DNA from: Agrobacterium fabrum str. C58
GTDB taxonomy: Bacteria > Pseudomonadota > Alphaproteobacteria > Rhizobiales > Rhizobiaceae
Reading direction: 5' to 3'
Length of the DNA stretch: 64,000 nucleotides
Assembly (NCBI RefSeq): GCF_000092025.1
Contig: NC_003065.3
Location: forward strand, 150,234-214,233
The notes beneath the pieces were generated by a model. That model did not search any database, had not been told where the DNA came from, and was given only the letters and a program-made list of their open reading frames with translations. Positions 20,162-29,028 of this stretch are shown here, one piece after another. The stretch's first letter is position 1, and each line of letters opens with the position of its first letter. The position numbers were made by a program, and so were the translations under genes.

Positions 20162-20364
20162 TCGTAACCACTGTCGCTTGGCATTAAGCCGTAGAAAGGG
20201 ATCAGAACAAGATTAGTGCGAAATCGTACGTTTGGCCGGGAAAGTGATGATCGAGATGGATATCCGTTCCCAAAACTGAGTCTTAAATAGCATTTCACCC
20301 TAAAACTTCTTATTCAGCACAGGCCGCAAACTACGGGAAATATGCACGAATTCGGTTAGACCAG

Positions 20365-21817
20365 ATGAGCGATTTTTGGCGGTAAAGCCGCTAGGTTTTC
20401 CTTGCTGAGCCAATATTGGTTTCGAAGGGAAAAGCCATGGAGAAAATAGTTTATGTAGGCCTCGACGTTCATGCTGACACGATAGCTGTCGCCATTGCTG
20501 ACGACGGTCGGAATCGAGAGATCCGATTTCACGGTGTGATTGAAAATACTGCAGATAGTGTTCTAGGTCTCACCAAGCGGCTTGTTGCCGCAAACACCCA
20601 ACCCATCTTCTGCTATGAAGCAGGCCCATGCGGATACGGTCTGCATCGCTTGCTCACGAAGCTTGGATTTGATTGTGCTGTCGTCTCTCCGGCCATGATC
20701 CCTCGTCGTGCAGGCGACCGGATCAAAACCGATCGACGCGATGCGGAAATGCTGGCGCGGCTGTGGCGAGCAGGCGAATTGACCCCGGTCTGGACACCGG
20801 ATGAAGAACAGGAAGCTATGCGGGATCTGATCCGAACCCGCAAACAGTCCCTGGATGCGCTGAAGATTGCAAAACAGCAGCTCCAGAGCTTTCTGCTGCG
20901 GCATGGCCTTCGCTACAATCGACCTACTTACTGGACCAAAATCCATTGGCGCTGGGTCAATGAGCTGCGCAAATTCCGCTTTCCACATCAGCAACTGGCT
21001 TTTGAGGAACTGAAGCGAACCATCCGCCAGATCGAAGAGTGCATCGCCACGTTGGATCAGGCCATTAAAGATGCTGTAAAGGATTGGCGTTTTGGTGCAC
21101 TGGTCGATGCCCTGCGATCATTGCACGGCGTCAACACGATCATCGCTGCGACACTGGCCGCAGAGATCGGCGACATCAACCGCTTCGACAATCCACGCCA
21201 GCTCATGGCCTGGTTGGGGCTGGTGCCAAGTGAGCATTCCAGCGGCAGCACAGTCAGACGGGGGCGCATTACAAAGACAGGTAATGCCCTGGCCCGAACC
21301 ATGATGGTTGAAGCTAGTTGTCGTATCGACACCCACCTCGAGAAAGACATCCTTTTTTGAAGCGCAGTCAGCATCAGCCTCAAGAGATTAAAGATATTGG
21401 CTGGAAAGCGCAGACGCGATTGTGCAAGCGGTACCGGGACCTTTCAAAAACCGGGAAACCACAACCTCGTGTTCTGACCGCTATTGCGCGCGAACTTGCT
21501 GGCTTTATCTGGGATATTGCCCGGCACGTGCCGATCCCAGCATAGCCCGAGACGTACCGCACCTTTCTGCCTGTGCAGCATGCTGGAGATGACGGCCAAA
21601 GAACAGGGAACCCTCGACTTACGTTGGGATAGATATCCGTCCTTAGAGAGAGGCAAGCCCGCATCGAATATGGTCAGGCGGTGAAAATCCGCGGATGAGA
21701 GTATGATAACCATCGGTTCGGATCGCCATCTCCAGCACCGTGCACAGGCTGCATCAATTGACTGACCTCGCGAAAACGGGGTAGTTTAAATGCGCCCGGA
21801 AAACCTAAATCGCTCAT
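20365..21817 (+). mobile_element. IS110-family (IS1111-like) insertion sequence
   Basis: Perfect 11-base inverted repeats ATGAGCGATTT (20365-20375) and AAATCGCTCAT (21807-21817) enclose a DEDD-type transposase gene. Short subterminal repeats of this kind are typical of the IS1111 subgroup; true ends probably lie a few bases outside. A 270-base non-coding tail after the transposase is also usual. The element sits within the larger inverted-repeat remnant at 20198-21855. Confidence 0.65.
20437..21545 (+). pseudogene. IS110-family transposase, frameshifted
   Basis: ATG 20437 opens MEKIVYVGLDVHADTIAVA, the DEDD catalytic start. DAEMLARLWRAGELTPVW and the transposase_20 region with LMAWLGLVPSEHSSG follow. 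Around 21318 one G is missing: the family reads EASWSYR, here EASCRID and then a stop at 21358-21360. The remaining ~70 residues (QEIKDIGWKAQTRLCKRYR onward) continue in another frame to 21545. A single-base deletion therefore inactivates it. Confidence 0.85.
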
Positions 21818-21855
21818 GAGAGCGTACGATTTCGCATTAATCTTGTTCTGCCCCC

Positions 21856-22255
21856 AGGAATGCGACCGTTTCGACGTGGTTCGGTATCTTATTCGAGAAT
21901 CGAAATGTAAAGATTCTCTTTATAATCAGTCAGCCTGCAGCATGTGCGTTAGGAGAAAAATCATGCTATAGTCTGATTAATATTACTCTATAAGATCGAC
22001 CATAAGCTATTTTCTTATATCATTCCGCCTGTGGCAATCGGAATCGCTTGGCGCTTAAACGTGAGGGTGACCATCTACGGCGCTAAGACACTACTCAAGC
22101 TTTGGTTTCGGAAAATGACTACTTCAACATCGTGCATTTTCACCAGGTCAATTGAATCACAGGTTGTTAATTGCAAAAGTAATACAATAAAAATTGAGGC
22201 TCTCTCTTTATCACAGTAGGTTCCGACCGATTGAGAGAAAGAAGGAGCATGCACG
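21856..22255. other. AT-rich virF upstream region
   Basis: No convincing gene; a 62-codon frame at 22031 has no ribosome-binding site or recognisable product. The stretch is markedly A+T rich compared with the acc genes. It carries the virF vir boxes near 22146-22175 and a GAAGGAG ribosome-binding site about 8 bases before the virF ATG. Confidence 0.5.
22146..22176. promoter_or_regulatory. two vir-box-like sites upstream of virF
   Basis: GGTCAATTGAAT at 22146-22157 holds the CAATTGAA core of the VirG-binding vir box (consensus TTNCAATTGNAA). A second half-site reads TTTTGCAATTAACA on the minus strand at 22163-22176. They lie 80-110 bases before the virF ATG, a usual distance. Matching was done by eye. 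Confidence 0.6.
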
Positions 22256-23194
22256 ATGGAGCCCAGCCAACGAAGCTTAAGTGATGAATCCGAAGCGTCC
22301 CGTACGGAAGTCCATTCTACATCGACAAATAGGGATATGCCTCCCGAGCTTTTGGCTAAGGTGGCAACTTATATTCCTACCCAGGACCCGGTAGAAACGG
22401 CACGAAATCTTGGAAGCCTGGAACGTACAGGGCGTGCAGGTCGTGAAGCCGTTACAAGTGATCCCGTCGGAAAATATCACGCGCGAATGAAACGAATTGG
22501 CGCCTCCGCCAAAACCGTGTTCGATACGGTCATTCCCGGAAATCAATTACCTGAGTGGGAGACGAACCGACCCTCTCCGACGGCCAGAACGCGAGCCGTT
22601 GGCCCAATTCTTAAGTTCCAGTCTGAAGCGGGAAAATCGAGATTTGTCACCAATATACTCAATTTGCCTGAATCTGCTCAGTGCGACGCAATTCTTAGTG
22701 TCATAAAACACTTGAATGATCTTGGTGAAGCAAACAAGACGCGACTTATCGAACGCTCTATCGAAATTTTGCGGCTAGAACCCCCTTTGACCTGGAATAT
22801 GGGCCAGAAATGCCCTGCGGTCGACGTGCTGGTCCAAGGCGAAAAGTACCTAAATGCGGATCAACTGGCTCGCATACAACAAGAGAGGAGCAGCCGTCCG
22901 CGGCTGTCTCCCCTGTTTGGCCGAGCCATAGCCGATTTCGAGGTTCAAAAAACCATGGACGCAAATCCTAGACGATATAGGGACGCGGCGGGGCCTGAGG
23001 TCAGAGCTGTAGACACAGTAATTGAGACAATTGAGAGATATAGTGCGTCGTTAGCAAGAGGCGGTCCAAATGCAGTGGGACTCCTAACGACGAACGAAAG
23101 CTTTGAGAAAAATATCAATGAGGTCTACAACCGTACGCGAGCCGAGCTAGACGCTTCTTCACGTGACAGAAGTCGCTCTGGACTATCGCGATAA
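22256..23194 (+). CDS. virF: VirF, exported F-box effector
   Basis: 312 aa. The F-box starts at residue 28 (MPPELLAKVATYIPTQDP) and runs to about residue 62; it recruits plant Skp1-type ASK proteins to target VirE2 and VIP1 for proteasomal destruction. The C-terminus RAELDASSRDRSRSGLSR fits the VirB/D4 export signal R-X7-R-X-R-X-R exactly. It is about 110 residues longer than octopine VirF (202 aa), as in the nopaline-type homologue. Upstream vir-box sites support VirG control. Confidence 0.9.
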   Translation: MEPSQRSLSDESEASRTEVHSTSTNRDMPPELLAKVATYIPTQDPVETARNLGSLERTGRAGREAVTSDPVGKYHARMKRIGASAKTVFDTVIPGNQLPEWETNRPSPTARTRAVGPILKFQSEAGKSRFVTNILNLPESAQCDAILSVIKHLNDLGEANKTRLIERSIEILRLEPPLTWNMGQKCPAVDVLVQGEKYLNADQLARIQQERSSRPRLSPLFGRAIADFEVQKTMDANPRRYRDAAGPEVRAVDTVIETIERYSASLARGGPNAVGLLTTNESFEKNINEVYNRTRAELDASSRDRSRSGLSR

Positions 23195-24094
23195 TTTCCT
23201 GGATCCACCGCGCTGTTGTAAGTTGACACATCGCATCGTCTTGCCGCTGACGGGACTTTTGGGGACGTCTTTAGTTGAACCGCCCCATGACGCGAATGCT
23301 GTTTGATCCCGTATCACTTCCCTCGCAAATTCTGAAGGGACATCAGGTCTCGAATGTACGGCCCCATTTGTTTCAAATGAAGCTTTCGCCGGCGTTTCTG
23401 AAATCCTTCTGAAAACGTCCGACCCTACGTTCGTCTGAAGGGGCCGTGTCAACCGGACGTGATAGGGATGGTAGACGCAGCGGTTTTTCCGGTTTCACGC
23501 TGCGGCCTAAAACGCCTAGGTTGGAAAGCATTACCTATCCGGCCCCACCCCTCTGGTTGCGATCTGGTGCAACACGGTGATGCAACGTCGACTGCACTGA
23601 ACTAAAAAATGCAAAGGGATATCAATTGAGCCGATCTTCCCTGAGTGCAGCCTTTGGAAAAGAGGACGGTTTCGGAGCCTTGTCCATGCGCGGAAATAAA
23701 CAGGCGAATACGGGGCCTGAAAATTCTCAAAGTGGCGATAGTGCAACGGCGCGGCCCGCCTCCGGGGTTGCGTTTTGCTGTCCGTGAACTGCAATGTCTC
23801 GAAGCACCGGAGCGCGTGCGAATGAGCGCGTGGATCGCCTCATGGCGCTCGGAGCTTCAGGGGAATCCGCCGCCCTCAACACTTCATACCAAACAGAAAC
23901 ATGGAGATGCCGAAAACGCCATCCTAGTGGAATCATCGTCCGCGCTGAGAGATTGCTTCTCATCAAGCAGACGGGGCGACTGCAAGGCAGGGCTTGCTAG
24001 GCGACTGACTCCTCATCTCAAAGCTCAACGTAACAGCAATTCCATAGTATCGGAATGGCTTACCTTCTTTTAGTCAATCTAAATAGGATCACCT
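23195..24094. other. virF-virK interval with vir-box-like sites and small ORFs
   Basis: No recognised gene. TTTCAAATGAAG at 23371-23382 and TATCAATTGAGC at 23620-23631 resemble vir boxes. A TTG-started 53-codon frame (23626-23787) after AAAGGGA begins SRSSLSAAFGKEDGFGAL, and overlapping frames continue to 24073. A minus-strand 89-codon frame (23183-23452) is also open. These may be a decayed vir-regulated gene; codon structure is inconclusive. Confidence 0.35.
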
Positions 24095-24529
24095 ATGAAA
24101 CTTATGCTACCCACCCTGTTTGGGATACTTTTGGCTACGGCTGCAAACGCTGCCAATGATAGTCATGTACTAGCAACCTTTCCCGAGATTGCGCTTGCAC
24201 TGACTACCGGCAAGCCAGTGGACGTTATGGTCGATTTAAGTTTGTGTACTCCGGGGACCGACGATACACCGCCGACGAAGACGCGCGGAGGCATTCGCAT
24301 AGATGGGTATAGAATCACTTCTGACGGCACCCTCGCTTTTGCGGATCAGCACTTTACGATTGATCGTGACGGTAAGCCTATTCTTCAGTTTCTTCGCTAC
24401 CAAATCCGGTTGGACGGTGACGCCGAACTGACTATGGTCGTATTCAACATGCCAAGCTACGAGAGAAAAGGTACCAGCTTGGCCTACAAGTGCGCGATCA
24501 GTCACGGGTTGAGTTTCTTCGCTCCATAG
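24095..24529 (+). CDS. virK: VirK, small exported vir-region protein
   Basis: 144 aa with a signal peptide (MKLMLPTLFGILLATAANA, cleavage after ANA-AN). The mature part reads VLATFPEIALALTTGKPVDV, LRYQIRLDGDAELTMVVFNM and ends GLSFFAP. It matches the VirK family found in Ti plasmid vir regions and in plant-pathogen VirK proteins. The role is unknown and it is not essential for tumours. AGGATCACC precedes the ATG. Confidence 0.85.
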   Translation: MKLMLPTLFGILLATAANAANDSHVLATFPEIALALTTGKPVDVMVDLSLCTPGTDDTPPTKTRGGIRIDGYRITSDGTLAFADQHFTIDRDGKPILQFLRYQIRLDGDAELTMVVFNMPSYERKGTSLAYKCAISHGLSFFAP

Positions 24530-24625
24530 TGATCTCTGACTCCTGTGTGACGCCAATCAGAGTTGGCTTAATCTGCCCGGCGAGGCAATTTGCAGATGGT
24601 GGTTCGAGTATGAAAAAGGTACTCG

Positions 24626-25377
24626 TCATAGCGCAAGCGCTCGTTTTAAAATAAAGGCGCTGGCCATGCGATTGATCTTGGCTGAGCGGGCGCCGATCGC
24701 CTTGGCGGTATCGCGCCAGGTTGCGGTCATGGTCGCGACCTCTTTGATTATCGCGCGGGCCTGCGGCAGCGTGAGAGCGCGAAAAACTCCGACGCGGCTT
24801 CCAGCAGATCGAGCGAGCAGGTGCCCTCGTCGAGATGGATGTTCGCCGTCAGCTCCCGAGCCTTCAGATCGGTCGGAACGGGTTTGAGGTCGTATGCCGG
24901 CGAGAGCGACCAGTCCGCCTTTCCCAGTCACAGGAAACCGTGATTGCGCAGGTGATCGTCGACATTGGAAATCAGCACATGGAAGACGACACGCCGATAG
25001 AGGACATGGGCGTCCGTCTTACCTTGGGCGCCGTGTTTAGCAAGGGCATCGACGATCTCCGGAGAGCTGCCGCGCTCGCCGCCCATCGTCGCCATCGTCG
25101 ACAGGAACGGGGTGCGGATCGCCCCTTCGCGATCGAAGCGTCGCGACAACATGACGGCCTTGCCGGCGAGGTCGATCAACTCGTGCCGAGGAGTGGCGAT
25201 ACCTGCCTGGCCGGCCAGCCGCAGCGCGATCTCTTCCCAGCTCTCCATGCTGTAGTCGTTGGTCTCCTTCGGGAATTTCGCGATTGAGAGTCGACCATGT
25301 TGGTCGATGACCGAGGCCTTCGGGCAGGCATCGCCAAGGGAGGAGCCTGGGGCAAAGATGAGCTGCAGGCCTTCATC
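24626..25377 (-). pseudogene. hipA-type toxin kinase remnant
   Basis: From 25377 leftward the frame reads GLQLIFAPGSSLGDACPKAS, then WEEIALRLAGQAGIATPRHE, SRRFDREG and ISNVDDHLRNHGFL, all HipA-family signatures. A TGA at 24928-24930 interrupts it exactly after HGFL; the same frame then continues with ADWSLSPAYDLKPVPTDLKA. Near 24780 a frameshift moves the rest (LTLPQARAIIKEVATMTATW) into another frame. The N-terminal half and any hipB partner are missing. It was a serine/threonine kinase toxin of a HipBA-type module. Confidence 0.85.
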
Positions 25378-25831
25378 TTAGCGGCATAATTGCGGGTGAT
25401 AGCAATGAAAGCTCAATTCATGAGGTTTCTTTCCGCATCCTTCAACGAATCCCTGCCTCGACGAGGGTGCGATCTCAAATGTATCGTGAAAGCGGTTCGG
25501 CCGACCAGGCCCAAGTGGTAGAGCCGGAGCCATATTGGAGGCTGATCTACGAAGGGAGAAAAGCAGCAGACTGGCATCCCACAAGGCTCTCTCGGCGTTG
25601 GATGCAATGCCGAACGAAAAACTCATTTTCCGCCTGAATTGCTCGCCGAATTCGCGACGCACTTGCCATTCGGCAATCCATTGGAAACGGCAGATAATCT
25701 CACGAATTTTTCAGCTCGCAAGTCGCCAAGTGCGGGTGCGGTTTAGGGTAAGCGCGCAATACCCCGCACCTTTTTCCGTTGAATGAGCTGAGGCATTTGG
25801 TGTCCACCTAAAATGAGGTGGACGCCAAATC
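25378..25831. other. no recognisable gene
   Basis: Open frames on both strands (25378-25662 minus, 25535-25786 plus) have no ribosome-binding site or known motif. At 25798-25828 a hairpin forms from TTGGTGTCCACCT and AGGTGGACGCCAA (one mismatch, loop AAAATG) directly before the IS66 remnant and may be an end of that element. Confidence 0.4.
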
Positions 25832-26011
25832 ATGGAAGATGATCAGAAACTGCGTGTGAGGCTTATAGGCCGGAACGGGCGACGTCGTTTTGATCCGGTA
25901 TCGAAGGAGCGGCTTGTCGCAGCCTGCCTTGAGCCGGGGGCATCGGTATCGAGACTTGCGCTCGAACATGGGGTCAATGCCAACCTCCTTTGGAAATGGA
26001 TAGGCAAGTGA
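25832..26011 (+). pseudogene. IS66-type TnpA, N-terminal remnant
   Basis: A 59-codon frame reads MEDDQKLRVRLIGRNGRRRF, then VSKERLVAACLEPGASVSRL and LEHGVNANLLWKWIGK before a TGA. This is the helix-turn-helix of an IS66-family orf1 product, ending where the protein normally continues. No tnpB or tnpC follows. Confidence 0.75.
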
Positions 26012-27173
26012 GTACTGACCGGCCCAATGCGCTTCGGACCGAGGAAGCTAAGCGCTTGAGCACCGAACGTCCGGTTTAAATGCGCAAAAAATGACGCCAA
26101 GGTTGTACTCATGATCCGGACGCCAAGGTTTCTTGGATAGCAGGTCGCATATTTCGCATGAACCTTGCGATCAGAGCGGATGTTCATCGGACTTCTTTTG
26201 GGGTATTGGCATTTTGCCCTGGTCGTTGACACTATCGCCACCCCGTGTCAGCGATACGCCCTGTCACCAACTTAACCTTTGGTGACAGGGCTAATATTCA
26301 ATAGATCCCCCGACCCTCAATTAGTTTGGCTAAATAGAGCACAAGCTGCGCTTGGCGGCTGGCCATCAGTTCTTTTGAACGTTTTCGAACGGCGCCTGCT
26401 CAAAATTGCGAGCTTCGATCAGCGCTTCAATAATCGCAATAGTCAGGCGCATGGTACAATAATCGGTGCTCCATCGATGACCTTCGGATGTCGAGCGCAG
26501 CAAATCCAGTCCCTGGCCGACACAATCTCCTCGGCCCGATTAATCGCCCATTCCATAAAGGTTTTTGAACCTGATCGTTTTTCCCGATAACCACAACTAT
26601 CCGTGTTGCCTCCGCATTTCTAGGACGGGAAGAAAAACAAGCAGTTAAGGCGCAGCGCGTCGTCCGCTGCATGCCGGGTAACGCTATTGCTCTAAGATCA
26701 CGCAGCACCAGTTCCACACCTTGCTGCTTTCAGCGAAGGCACCGGTCCGCGACGCACAACCGACCTCATCTAGCTTTAGATCAAACAATATCAGATGCAC
26801 CAACCTGCCATTGTAAAAATAGGGTTCCTCTTCGTTGCTAATTGCGTTCGCGTTTCTTGTAAGGAGATGGAGCCGCTGGCCGATAGCGGCGCGAACAGTT
26901 TCTGCAATCCGACTGGGGACCTATTGACGTATCGTGGGAACATGAGTGCCAGCCGTCCAAGACAGCCCGTTCATGAATGATGCGAGGGGCGAGCGCGGCA
27001 GAATGGCCAGCCCCGCTCAAAGATGTTTTCAGCCAGCTGTTCAACACGGTTACGACGAACCGATCCTGTGCAGCACGCCTTTATAGCGAGCTCCTGAGCT
27101 TGAAAAGCGATCTGGATGACTCGTATCGATCCGTTCTCTTTCGAGCAGTGAATCCGGTAGCCGTCGCAAAACA
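26012..27173. other. decayed intergenic DNA with a strong hairpin
   Basis: No recognised gene over about 1.1 kb. Frames at 26279-26590 (plus) and 26427-26717 (minus) are antisense to each other and lack start signals. A 67-codon frame at 26977-27180 (ending LYSELLSLKSDLDDSYRSVL and beyond) looks somewhat protein-like and converges on the chorismate-lyase-like gene, but has no ribosome-binding site. Confidence 0.4.
26259..26290. repeat. 12-bp perfect inverted repeat (hairpin)
   Basis: CCCTGTCACCAA (26259-26270) and TTGGTGACAGGG (26279-26290) pair perfectly across the 8-base loop CTTAACCT. There is no T-run after it, so it is not a standard intrinsic terminator. It may be an end of a lost mobile element or a repeated palindrome of the plasmid. 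Confidence 0.6.
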
Positions 27174-27884
27174 CTACTGAGCAAGCGAGCGTGGAACCGG
27201 AAAGTCTAATACTTTGCTTGTGTAACTTTCTACCAAGGTACTAAACGGCGTGCCGTCAGGAAGTTTCAGCACAGCACGATGTTCGAGCAGGAATGGCGGC
27301 AGGGTAGGAGATCCCCTTCCAGACGCAATCAAGCCGTCCATGTCCCAGCCTTCTGATAGAGGAGACCAGAGTAACTTGGCAGATAGATTGGTGCGTGTGA
27401 AATTGAGAGCCTGAACGGCTCTGCCAAACGCGATATCGCTGGTATTCAATGCCTGATTCATCTCGGCCGTTAATCTTGCCGGCACATACCAATTGTCGGC
27501 CTCGGACAAGACGCGGTCGCCGCAGACCAGGCGAACGCGGCGATAAGCGATCGGCTCGTCGGGTCCGACGGTCAGTAGTTCACGGATGTGATCATCGGCC
27601 GGCTTGGCTTGCCCGCGCACACGCTGAGCTAGGATCTTGGAACCTTCCGGTGCGAGCTTGTGCCCGGCGCACCAGCGGTCAAGGGTCAACGTAGCACTGG
27701 CGTTACTCAGGAGATTGGCATTCAAGGTCTGGAGAACCGCAAGCGCTTCCACTCGAGATGCCGGCGTGTTCAACCACTGAGACCCTATAGACGGTTCTTG
27801 CGCAATTGCGATCTGGGTGCCCAGCACGATGGAGGCCGCTGCAAGTGCGGCGATGCGAAAGCATTTCGAAGGGCATAATGACAC
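27174..27884 (-). CDS. exported chorismate-lyase-like protein
   Basis: 236 aa from GTG 27884, with AAAGGA upstream and a signal peptide (FRIAALAAASIVLGTQIAIA then QEPS). The mature part follows the chorismate pyruvate-lyase (PF01947-like) pattern: TLDRWCAGHKLAPEGSKILA, YRRVRLVCGDRVLSEADNWY, FGRAVQALNFTRTNL and LLEHRAVLKLPDGTPFSTLV. Family enzymes turn chorismate into 4-hydroxybenzoate plus pyruvate; a periplasmic location would be unusual because chorismate is cytoplasmic. It lies between virK and tzs in the opposite direction to virK. A vir-box-like CGCAATTTGACC (minus strand) lies about 55 bases upstream. The function here is unproven. Confidence 0.7.
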   Translation of the reverse strand: MSLCPSKCFRIAALAAASIVLGTQIAIAQEPSIGSQWLNTPASRVEALAVLQTLNANLLSNASATLTLDRWCAGHKLAPEGSKILAQRVRGQAKPADDHIRELLTVGPDEPIAYRRVRLVCGDRVLSEADNWYVPARLTAEMNQALNTSDIAFGRAVQALNFTRTNLSAKLLWSPLSEGWDMDGLIASGRGSPTLPPFLLEHRAVLKLPDGTPFSTLVESYTSKVLDFPVPRSLAQ

Positions 27885-28346
27885 GGAGAATGAAATCCTT
27901 TGTGGAGCAAATTTGATGGGCGAACCCTGCGGTCAAATTGCGTTGATTTTGGGAGGCGAGCGCGCGTTGTCAGCATATATGATACCGGCAGCAAGATCTG
28001 GCCTGCGCCTTGGGCGCACCGTATACCGGTCAGGTTCCCGATTGACTTTCTCACCATCTTTTGATGTTCCTGCCGCGCAGGTTCGCACCTGTTGAAGCCT
28101 AGGTGCCCGAGCCGTTCTTTGCTTGCGTCGCATTGATGTTGTCCATGATATCCTCCGTCCACTCGCCGACCTATAGTTGGAATTTGCAGGTGTTGACGAG
28201 TGAGATACCACGTTGGTTTTCGTCCAGCGTGGCGACAATTTTCATCGTGGCACTTGGAAATCCAATGGACTTGGGTTTCAAACCAGGAGCGCGGCGGCTG
28301 GTTGGATTTCTCCCAAATCTATCGAATCGTTATTCTCACTTGCGAG
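27885..28346. other. no recognisable gene
   Basis: Several short overlapping frames in both directions without ribosome-binding sites or motifs. The first 60 bases form the upstream region of the chorismate-lyase-like gene. Confidence 0.4.
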
Positions 28347-28589
28347 TCAGCGCTCTTGGTCTTCCCCCTCGCGCGTTGCAAGATGCTCGTATAGCTGGAT
28401 CGGATAAAATAGTTCGCAACCGAACGCAAAATCCAAGAGCAGTTGCTCGAAAAAGGACCTCTTCGTCGAAGTCGGGCGCTGCTGCCGGTCGGGCGATAGT
28501 TGTAGATCAGGCAGGGATACGCCGTCGATAGTTGCCAATCGCAGATGCGAGTAGCCCAGGCGCTTGTCTGATTTCTTTTGGTGCCCCAT
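28347..28589 (-). CDS. hypothetical protein with a vir-box-like promoter site
   Basis: 80 aa from ATG 28589 (MGHQKKSDKRLGYSHLRLA), with AAGGAG nine bases upstream; another ATG at 28594 in a different frame has closer spacing, so the frame is not certain. No family is recognised. The sequence is basic at the N-terminus and ends HLATREGEDQER. A good vir-box match, TTTCAAATGTAA at 28672-28683, lies about 85 bases before the start, suggesting VirG control. Confidence 0.4.
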   Translation of the reverse strand: MGHQKKSDKRLGYSHLRLATIDGVSLPDLQLSPDRQQRPTSTKRSFFEQLLLDFAFGCELFYPIQLYEHLATREGEDQER

Positions 28590-29028
28590 GTCATCGTACT
28601 CCTTATGTAAGCTTACCGACGATATGTGCAGTCCATCAGCAGTATAATGATTACAGGAGACCAAAAATTGGTTTCAAATGTAACCGAATAAGCCTGCTGT
28701 ACGTAATGGCAATCGGTCGATATCAGTCGGCACAGCCACTCGTCTTGCTGAGATGCAATGTCGACGTGTAACCAAAATGACTTTGATGGAAGTCGACTTT
28801 GAAGCCTGACCGACACCGGCTAATCGAAATCTGCAACTGCTGGAACTCGGAAGCGGCCAAATCCCTCGAGGACCGAGCGCCGGCCGAGGTGCTTCGAAAG
28901 AAATCACTTACTCAAATAAGATGTGCGAATAGCTTTGGCGCGCCGCATGTCGCGCTTGGAGGTGACGCCGACCGATGCTGCGCCGCCGATGGCCATCCAA
29001 CACGCAGGTCAAATGATGAAGCGGCGAA
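28590..29028. other. no recognisable gene apart from a vir-box-like site
   Basis: Frames at 28613-28816 and 28674-28907 (minus) and 28799-29092 (plus) have no start signals or known motifs. The stretch separates tzs from the small hypothetical gene and holds the vir-box-like site at 28672. Confidence 0.4.
28672..28683. promoter_or_regulatory. vir-box-like site
   Basis: TTTCAAATGTAA matches the VirG-binding consensus TTNCAATTGNAA at 11 of 12 positions. It is placed to drive the minus-strand gene starting at 28589. Confidence 0.5.

Larger units (their letters stand above)
20198..21855. mobile_element. Tn3-like inverted-repeat element, interrupted by an IS1111-type insertion
   Basis: Inverted repeats of about 33 bases face each other: 20198-20230 and 21823-21855. 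They share CAGAACAAGATTA, one mismatch, then TGCGAAATCGTACG, and begin with GGG as Tn3-family ends do. The flanking five bases are AGAAA on the left and AGGAA on the right, close to a 5-bp duplication. Without the nested insertion (20365-21817) only about 200 bases remain between the ends, the size of a miniature element (TIME/MITE) or a collapsed transposon. The Tn3 assignment is inference from end shape. Confidence 0.5.

Noticed and set aside
25843..26241. Minus-strand frame over the IS66 tnpA remnant
   Set aside because: The plus strand encodes the recognisable IS66 helix-turn-helix; the minus frame has no motif.
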